11,402 bases of DNA from Candidatus Poseidoniaceae archaeon (GTDB lineage Archaea; Thermoplasmatota; Poseidoniia; Poseidoniales; Poseidoniaceae): the NCBI GenBank assembly GCA_022452125.1, contig JAKURJ010000050.1, positions 1-11,402 on the forward strand, read 5' to 3'. The notes below the pieces were generated by a model, which ran no database searches, was not told the DNA's origin, and saw nothing but the letters and a program-made list of their open reading frames with translations. Below, piece by piece: positions 6,486-11,402 of the stretch; the stretch's first letter is position 1; each line of letters opens with the position of its first letter. Position numbers and translations under genes: made by a program.

Positions 6486-7130
6486 TCATTCTTCTTCAGT
6501 TGACCAAGTTCCTCTCAGCACCTTTCCTGCCATTTGCCCAGCTTCGAACATTTCGATGTCATGGTCAACAATCAGGTGTTTGGTAAGTTGGTGATGCGCT
6601 ACAGGGATGTTGCAAACTGGACACTGAACATATCTCTCTGGCTTGTATCCTCTGAACTCCATTCTACCTGCTGGTGTGGACAACATTCTGGCAGTTTTCC
6701 CTAGGATGTACAACGCCATAACTACGAACAGAATTAGACAGCACGCTGAACTAAATCCTGAGCCCATTGGTGTTGAATCTCCGCTTAATCGGATGTTCTG
6801 AATGACCGAGCCACCCGATGCTCTTAGTCTGTCTAAGTCAATTGTATGTGGGAATTCCTCACCTTTGACAGTGAGAAGAATGCGTGTTCCATCATCTTCT
6901 TCGTCAACAGTGAATGCGAGTGTGAAGTTACCATAGCGGTCTGTTTGGGTTGTTGTTCCTTGGAACTGTCTACAATTGTTTTCGCTAGTCTCACAACCGA
7001 TTGAAATGTCCTGCAACACTAGTTGAGAGTTATCAGAATATGTCGCAGTACCCGTTATTATGTAGGTTTCAGCACTTGCGGAAACAGAGAAGCAGATTAC
7101 CAAAATCAACGGAATCAGTAATCTCTTCAT
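6486..7130 (-). CDS. membrane protein with signal peptide, extracytoplasmic domain and C-terminal C2H2-type finger
   Basis: A 214-residue protein with a mosaic layout. Residues 1-20 (MKRLLIPLILVICFSVSASA) are a signal peptide. Residues 21-118 look like a beta-rich extracytoplasmic domain with TGTATYSD and a DRYGNFTLAF stretch similar in style to carboxypeptidase-regulatory or Ig-like folds; Cys46 and Cys53 may form a disulfide. Residues 128-146 are a transmembrane helix preceded by Cys130 and Cys131. The C-terminal cytoplasmic part has CPVC (170-173) followed by H185 and H190, a C-x2-C-x11-H-x4-H pattern close to classical C2H2 fingers. A short acidic tail ends the protein. The start ATG has a weak AGGA upstream. 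It lies between a peroxiredoxin-like gene (59 bases) and an aldo/keto reductase gene (21 bases). I do not recognise a named family; a role in sensing across the membrane is only a guess. Confidence 0.82.
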   Translation of the reverse strand: MKRLLIPLILVICFSVSASAETYIITGTATYSDNSQLVLQDISIGCETSENNCRQFQGTTTQTDRYGNFTLAFTVDEEDDGTRILLTVKGEEFPHTIDLDRLRASGGSVIQNIRLSGDSTPMGSGFSSACCLILFVVMALYILGKTARMLSTPAGRMEFRGYKPERYVQCPVCNIPVAHHQLTKHLIVDHDIEMFEAGQMAGKVLRGTWSTEEE

Positions 7131-7189
7131 GCATTTTCCTGCGTAGTCTCGCTTTTAGAATGTTGATTTTGGCCATCAAGGAAACAATC

Positions 7190-7732
7190 TCAAGAGTTGT
7201 TAGCAAATTGAATGAACCGATCAATTGGCAGGTGGTCTGCAGTATCTTTGCAATAGTGTGCTTCTACGACTTTACCACTTTCATCAATCAATACGTCTAC
7301 CGGAATGATTGAGAGTTTCTTTAATGACATAGTCATAGGTATGTACCCCTTCAAGGTTGCCTGAATCAATGTGATAGGAGAGCGAAGAGCACCCATCATA
7401 AATCGACCAAATGACTTGATGACCGAATTGCGTTCAAAGTGTTCGAATGATTCATCAGCCACTATTGCGAAAGGAGCTTTATGTTTCTTCATTCTCTTCG
7501 TCAATTCACCAATTTTCGCATCAAATACACCGACCATCACTGTATCTTCAGGGAATTCATTCCACCGTTTGATTATTCGATTTATTCTGATATTGCAAAG
7601 AGGACAGGTTGAGAACCTGAAGAATGTAAGTATTACTTTTTTCCCACGATGGTCGCTCATATTGAATGTACTTCCATCAATAGCTGGGAGAGAGATATTT
7701 GGGGCATCAGAACCTTTTGTTAGCCTAACCAT
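7190..7732 (-). CDS. peroxiredoxin-like (AhpC/TSA) thioredoxin-fold protein
   Basis: A 180-residue cytosolic redoxin. The N-terminal strand-turn pattern GSDAPNISLPAIDGSTFNMSDHRGKKVILTFFRF is followed by TCPLCN with Cys43 and Cys46, the redox site of a thioredoxin fold. The C-terminal part has IPVDVLIDESGKVVEAHYCKD and DHLPIDRF, matching the late strands and the DH-x-P segment of the peroxiredoxin-like family. Expected activity is thiol-based reduction of peroxides or disulfides. The CxxC arrangement differs from classical typical 2-Cys peroxiredoxins, so the exact reaction is open. Start ATG at 7732 fits a TATA box at 7772-7778 (minus) and a leader of about 20 bases. It is probably the first gene of a transcript running into the finger-membrane protein and the aldo/keto reductase. 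Confidence 0.8.
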   Translation of the reverse strand: MVRLTKGSDAPNISLPAIDGSTFNMSDHRGKKVILTFFRFSTCPLCNIRINRIIKRWNEFPEDTVMVGVFDAKIGELTKRMKKHKAPFAIVADESFEHFERNSVIKSFGRFMMGALRSPITLIQATLKGYIPMTMSLKKLSIIPVDVLIDESGKVVEAHYCKDTADHLPIDRFIQFANNS

Positions 7733-7771
7733 GCAGTCTGATAGGGGCTGGTGTAATTTAGTTGACTGAAA

Positions 7772-7778
7772 TTTTATA
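7772..7778 (-). promoter_or_regulatory. TATA box of the peroxiredoxin-like gene
   Basis: TATAAAA on the minus strand lies 40 bases upstream of the ATG at 7732, which puts initiation near 7750. On the plus strand the same bases read as a TATA-like element, so a second transcript in the other direction is possible. Confidence 0.5.
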
Positions 7779-7875
7779 GAACCAAATAATCACAGTATTT
7801 CATTTCTTGATTTAGTTAAATGAGCACTGTTCGAGGAAGAAATTAGACTGTAAAATCCTATTTGTGTAGTTGAAA

Positions 7876-7882
7876 TTTATAG
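7876..7882 (+). promoter_or_regulatory. TATA box of the polytopic membrane protein gene
   Basis: TTTATAG lies about 40 bases upstream of the ATG at 7919, so the predicted mRNA leader is only 12-16 bases. No Shine-Dalgarno is seen, consistent with a nearly leaderless archaeal transcript. Confidence 0.5.
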
Positions 7883-7918
7883 CATAGTACATAAACTAAT
7901 AGTTCAAGTTAATCACTA

Positions 7919-8962
7919 ATGCTAGATAAAATACAATCTACGCCTGCAAAAATATGCCTCGGACTAACTGCTCTTGTTATGTTCGTTTATTCGTTGAATT
8001 TCATGTTCTTTGCCGATTGCTATTCAATCGGTGGAGACGGTTGTTTCACATTGTTGAACAACAAATCAGAATTGGGAGACAGCATTTATGGAAACGGTGG
8101 ACCGGAGACCGCTTTCAATGGAATTTTGATGTTCGGTATTTTCATTTCATCGATGATTATTTTGATTGAGGGGCCAAAAGGCAAGTGGACAACTATGATT
8201 CCTGTAATGATTGGTCTGTCTGCAATGACAGTTGCAATGTGGATGGATGATACAGGTGCATTAGATATCAATACAACACCAAAATACGTTGTGCCAGCTG
8301 TATTGGCATTGTATGCTGTTTCCTACTTCCTGATGAAGGATGAAGGAGTAAACGAGGGATTGTCAGACTACAAGCCAGGCATCAAAGTTCAAGATAAATT
8401 TGCAATGGTTGCACTAGTTTTACTTGTATTGATGGGATTGTTCTATTCACTGCGAATGATCTTCACTCCAGATTCTGTAATTGGAGAAGGATTCCCAGCA
8501 GGAGAATCATTTGTTCTAGCGCTAGAATTAGATGAAGCACGTGCGCTTGGACAGGGTATACCTTCTGAGGTTACAGTTGCAGTATCAGGATCACTGATTC
8601 TGGTTTACACTCTTTGGTCAGCTCTTGTTTTGACCAATGGAGCATCTGGAAAGTGGTCTGTAATGCACCCTTCTATGTTCGCTTTCATATCGGTAACTAT
8701 TGGCACCTACATGGGTATGCTAGCAGGAACTGCAAGAACAATAAGTGACGGTAATCAAATGGACGCAATCGCAGGTCCACTAGTTATGCTTCTAGTACTG
8801 ATTTCATACTTCAGGCTACGCCCAGAAGGTATGGAAGATGGAATGACCTTCCAAGGCGAGGAAGTTGAATCTGCATGGTTCACTAACGGGCTACTGACAT
8901 TTGCATTGATTATGGGAGCATTGTTCGCAGTCACCTCCATATTCTGGGAAAACGTTGGTTGA
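7919..8962 (+). CDS. polytopic membrane protein with internal duplication, about nine TM segments
   Basis: A 347-residue protein that I do not recognise as a named family. Hydrophobic segments lie roughly at residues 12-31, 66-84, 90-108, 123-139, 161-181, 217-236, 249-269, 283-298 and 322-343. The first and second halves look like copies of one four-helix unit: a first helix ending FVYSLNFMFF (22-31) or GLFYSLRMIF (173-182), a loop with GPKGKW (85-90) or GASGKW (241-246), then a helix pair ending in YFLMKDEGVNEG (136-147) or YFRLRPEGMEDG (297-308). The offset is about 150-160 residues. A ninth helix follows. Cys34 and Cys42 lie in the first outside loop. No nucleotide-binding or known transporter motif is seen. 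It lies 52 bases ahead of the photolyase on the same strand and is probably cotranscribed with it. Confidence 0.85.
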   Translation: MLDKIQSTPAKICLGLTALVMFVYSLNFMFFADCYSIGGDGCFTLLNNKSELGDSIYGNGGPETAFNGILMFGIFISSMIILIEGPKGKWTTMIPVMIGLSAMTVAMWMDDTGALDINTTPKYVVPAVLALYAVSYFLMKDEGVNEGLSDYKPGIKVQDKFAMVALVLLVLMGLFYSLRMIFTPDSVIGEGFPAGESFVLALELDEARALGQGIPSEVTVAVSGSLILVYTLWSALVLTNGASGKWSVMHPSMFAFISVTIGTYMGMLAGTARTISDGNQMDAIAGPLVMLLVLISYFRLRPEGMEDGMTFQGEEVESAWFTNGLLTFALIMGALFAVTSIFWENVG

Positions 8963-9014
8963 AACTCTGTGATAATCAACAAGTGTTCAAAAATAAACTT
9001 GAGAACATCTTGAT

Positions 9015-10625
9015 GTGTCAGTATTCACATCAGCAATCGGGCACCTCGCTGGTGTGGATACTTGGCACTTCGTTTCCTATGACCAATTAAGCCGAGACTT
9101 ACTACCTGAGGTAGACGGTATCGGGTTGATCTTCGTTGAGACCTCATGGAAGGCTAGTCAACTGCCTTATCACAAACAGAAGTTGGCATTACTGCTCTCA
9201 AATCAAAGGCATTTTGCCCTAGAAATGCAAGAAGCAGGCTATCCGGTTAGGTATGTATTCTCAAAGAAAGAGTACGGAGAAGTCCTTGCAGAACTTTGTG
9301 ATGAACTGGGGGGAATTACAGTAACAAAGCCAGCAGAATTGAGCCTTCGTCGCTCAATTCAGCCGCTGGTTGAAGCCGGTCACTTGACAGTATTGGAGCA
9401 CAAAGGATGGCTTACAACAACTGAAGATTTCATCAAAGGAGCAGGCGAGAATGCTCCGTGGAGAATGGACAAATTTTACCGCTACATTCGCAAGAATTAC
9501 TCGATCATGTTGGAAGATGATGGCAAACCAGTTGGCGGAAAATGGTCACTAGATGATGAGAACAGATTGCCATGGGATGGTGCAGTCGACCTTCCTGAAA
9601 CATTGAGGTTTGAGCCTGACGAGATAACACTCGAAGTTATCGAGATGGTTGAGAAGAAATACGCACATCATCCAGGAAAAATAGTTGCAGAAAATCTGCC
9701 TGCGTCCCTCGAGGATGCCAAGCGATTATGGGATTGGGCAAAAGCCTCAGTGATGTATTATTTCGGCCCATATGAGGATGCGATGACACAAGAACATCGT
9801 ACACTCTTCCATACAACTATGTCTTCATTGGTAAACTTTGGAAGAATCATGCCTAGCACACTTCTAAACGATGCACTAGCGCTAGATATTCCACTCAATT
9901 CCAAAGAAGGATTCGTTCGCCAAATCATTGGTTGGAGAGAATTCGTTCACCACGTTCATGAATTGACAGACGGGTTTGCAACCGGTTCAACCCCTGTCAA
10001 AGCAAGGCCTGCAGCTGGCTGGGAAGGAGAATGGCCAGCAGCCAAAATCACTCCAAACGTACTAGAGAACTCATACGAATTACCGCCAACATTCTGGGGA
10101 GAAAAATCGGGTATGTTGTGCCTTGATACAGCGGTTTCAGATGTTGTAGAAACCGGTTATGCTCACCATATTCCTCGCCTAATGGTCCTTGCAAATATTG
10201 GAAACCTGCTAGGAATTCACCCTAGAGAACTGACCGATTGGTTTTGGGCAATGTTCACAGATGCCTATGATTGGGTAGTCGAGCCTAACGTGCTAGCTAT
10301 GGGAACTTATGCGGTTGGCGAAGTGATGACTACCAAGCCATATGTTAGCGGTACTCCTTACATCAAGAAGATGGGAGATTACTGTGGAGATTGCTCGCTT
10401 CACTTCAAAAAATCATGTCCAATCTCTGATATGTACTGGAATTTCCTAGAAGAAAATCAAGACCACTTCAGGGGAAATCACAGAATGGCAATGCCGATGC
10501 GCACACTCGCAAAGCGCACACAACAAGCCAAAGATACCGCAAAAGAAGTCACACACTATGTCCGTCAGCAAATGACCAAAGGTGAAATTCTTGACCCTGT
10601 GATTCTTCAATCAATCAAGTCTTGA
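9015..10625 (+). CDS. FeS-type (6-4) photolyase / cryptochrome family protein (FeS-BCP)
   Basis: A 536-residue flavoprotein of the COG3046-like group, to which the prokaryotic (6-4) photolyase PhrB of Agrobacterium belongs; such enzymes repair UV (6-4) photoproducts with blue light. The N-terminal antenna domain (about 1-135) has VETSW and the HFALEMQEAGYPVRYV segment typical of the family. The C-terminal FAD/4Fe-4S domain has WREFVHHVHE (308-317), HHIPRLMVLANIGNLLGI (384-401), DAYDWVVEPNVLAMGTYA (417-434) and KPYVSGTPYI (441-450). Candidate cluster ligands are Cys369, Cys457, Cys460 and Cys468. His384 and His385 match the catalytic His pair. The last cysteine spacing (8 residues) is shorter than the 13 I recall for Agrobacterium PhrB. 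GTG at 9015 is the only start after an in-frame TGA at 9000-9002. Length is slightly above the family's usual 500-520. Confidence 0.92.
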   Translation: MSVFTSAIGHLAGVDTWHFVSYDQLSRDLLPEVDGIGLIFVETSWKASQLPYHKQKLALLLSNQRHFALEMQEAGYPVRYVFSKKEYGEVLAELCDELGGITVTKPAELSLRRSIQPLVEAGHLTVLEHKGWLTTTEDFIKGAGENAPWRMDKFYRYIRKNYSIMLEDDGKPVGGKWSLDDENRLPWDGAVDLPETLRFEPDEITLEVIEMVEKKYAHHPGKIVAENLPASLEDAKRLWDWAKASVMYYFGPYEDAMTQEHRTLFHTTMSSLVNFGRIMPSTLLNDALALDIPLNSKEGFVRQIIGWREFVHHVHELTDGFATGSTPVKARPAAGWEGEWPAAKITPNVLENSYELPPTFWGEKSGMLCLDTAVSDVVETGYAHHIPRLMVLANIGNLLGIHPRELTDWFWAMFTDAYDWVVEPNVLAMGTYAVGEVMTTKPYVSGTPYIKKMGDYCGDCSLHFKKSCPISDMYWNFLEENQDHFRGNHRMAMPMRTLAKRTQQAKDTAKEVTHYVRQQMTKGEILDPVILQSIKS

Positions 10626-10675
10626 TTAGGAAAACTCTCTGACTAAGGTCACTGATCAGCCATAGTTGTATGGCA

Positions 10676-10682
10676 TTTATAT
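10676..10682 (+). promoter_or_regulatory. TATA box upstream of the gene at 10746
   Basis: TTTATAT in the 120-base gap after the photolyase gene predicts initiation near 10703-10708 and a leader of about 40 bases before the ATG at 10746. This suggests the last gene has its own promoter. No T-run terminator for the photolyase transcript is evident in the gap. Confidence 0.5.
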
Positions 10683-10745
10683 CAAATCCCGGACTTGTCT
10701 AAATCCTAGCACTGAACACATTTCACTCAAAATTATTTGCTAGAC

Positions 10746-11402
10746 ATGCCTGCGAAGAATGTGACTGATATTGAAGATGCTGAAGTGGAAACATTTTCTG
10801 AAGCACCATTTCTCAAAGTGATAGACAGATTCTCAAAGTTCGTTATTGGTATACTACTAGCAGGTGCAGTGTTAACTTTCCCAGAAATCGTGTTTTACAC
10901 CTTAGAGGACCCCGGTGATAATGTATACGAACGAATAGAGGTAATTTGGGAAGGATCTCAATATGAAACGTTTGAATATTCTGTAGATGAATATTCTGGA
11001 AATAAAGAAGTAGGTATTTACGTCGAAAAAGGAATGGCCAACAATACTGAGATTGATGTGGAAAATCAAAATTTCATTGTTAGAGTCTGTGAATCTGAGG
11101 ACATCGAGTATTCTTGCGGTTGGGCCGGTTTTGATTCATTTGAATGGAGACTTTGGGAAACTGAATCTGAAAGACATAGGCTAAATGATTCGGAACGGTT
11201 TGCGATGATTTTACCCGATTATCAACTCATCAGTTTCCAAGAAAATATCACATTTAATTCAAGTAATGATGAGGAATTTCTAATATTTGTTGTTGGATAT
11301 GTCATGGTTTCAGTTGGTGACCCCAGTGAGCCAATATCAATTTATTTCTGCAGTCTCAGTGTCATCGTTTTCTTGTTCTTTTCTATCGTTAAAACAGTAA
11401 CT
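10746..11402 (+). CDS. unrecognised two-TM membrane protein, open at right edge
   Basis: From the ATG at 10746 the frame is open for 219 codons to the last base of the window, so the C-terminus is missing. An acidic N-terminal tail (1-20) and amphipathic stretch precede a TM helix at about 32-52 (FVIGILLAGAVLTFPEIVFY). Residues 55-195 form a polar, acidic, beta-like domain with Cys115 and Cys124, which could pair if this part lies outside the cell, and NxT/NxS sites such as NIT and NSS. A second hydrophobic segment begins near 178 and continues at 197-215. Base composition is more AT-rich than in the photolyase gene. No family is recognised. The layout (TM, loop domain, TM) would fit a small extracytoplasmic-domain protein, but no function can be assigned. 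Confidence 0.7.
   Translation, partial: MPAKNVTDIEDAEVETFSEAPFLKVIDRFSKFVIGILLAGAVLTFPEIVFYTLEDPGDNVYERIEVIWEGSQYETFEYSVDEYSGNKEVGIYVEKGMANNTEIDVENQNFIVRVCESEDIEYSCGWAGFDSFEWRLWETESERHRLNDSERFAMILPDYQLISFQENITFNSSNDEEFLIFVVGYVMVSVGDPSEPISIYFCSLSVIVFLFFSIVKTVT

Noticed and set aside
7001..7312. Plus-strand open frame of 103 codons
   Set aside because: It runs antisense across the end of the redoxin gene and the start of the finger membrane protein gene, both well supported, and has no recognisable motif.
8755..8982. Minus-strand open frame under the polytopic membrane protein
   Set aside because: It is antisense to a gene with consistent helices and internal symmetry; no motif supports it.

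Overview
The window looks like a fragment of a surface-ocean planktonic archaeon, most probably a Marine Group II (Poseidoniales) or related Thermoplasmatota genome. This is an inference. The support is AT-rich TATA-like elements at archaeal distances from several start codons (for example 7876-7882, 7772-7778, 10676-10682), nearly leaderless promoter-proximal genes, clear Shine-Dalgarno sites only at internal operon genes, small membrane proteins with zinc-ribbon or C2H2-type finger modules, and a carotenoid/retinal pathway of bacterial type. GC content is moderate by eye. No rRNA, tRNA, IS element, CRISPR array or phage gene is visible. A bacterial origin cannot be fully excluded from this sequence alone.

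Left part (1-1072): the 5' end of an alpha-glucan (glycogen) phosphorylase gene runs off the left edge on the minus strand. It is divergent from a small zinc-ribbon membrane protein gene, with a perfect 14-bp palindrome between them. A small single-domain cupin gene follows on the minus strand.

Centre (1143-5612): a compact retinal/carotenoid island. On the minus strand crtB (phytoene synthase), crtY (lycopene beta-cyclase) and blh (beta-carotene 15,15'-dioxygenase) form a tight operon in which each junction is a 4-base ATGA overlap. Divergently, crtI (phytoene desaturase) lies on the plus strand. Together they would convert geranylgeranyl diphosphate to phytoene, lycopene, beta-carotene and retinal, the chromophore of a rhodopsin. 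No opsin gene is in the window. The crtI reading frame carries an in-frame TAA at codon 271 of about 501 while both halves stay well conserved. This is either a recent nonsense mutation, a sequencing error or a readthrough case.

Right-centre (5613-7732): a minus-strand run of three genes, peroxiredoxin-like protein, signal-peptide/TM protein with a cytoplasmic C2H2-type finger, and aldo/keto reductase. The spacing (59 and 21 bases) suggests one transcript, possibly for redox or stress functions.

Right (7919-11402): a plus-strand polytopic membrane protein that looks like an internal tandem duplication of a four-helix unit, followed after 52 bases by an FeS-type (6-4) photolyase/cryptochrome, then by an unrecognised two-TM protein that is still open at the right edge. 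Retinal synthesis and photolyase genes within about 10 kb suggest a light-related neighbourhood.
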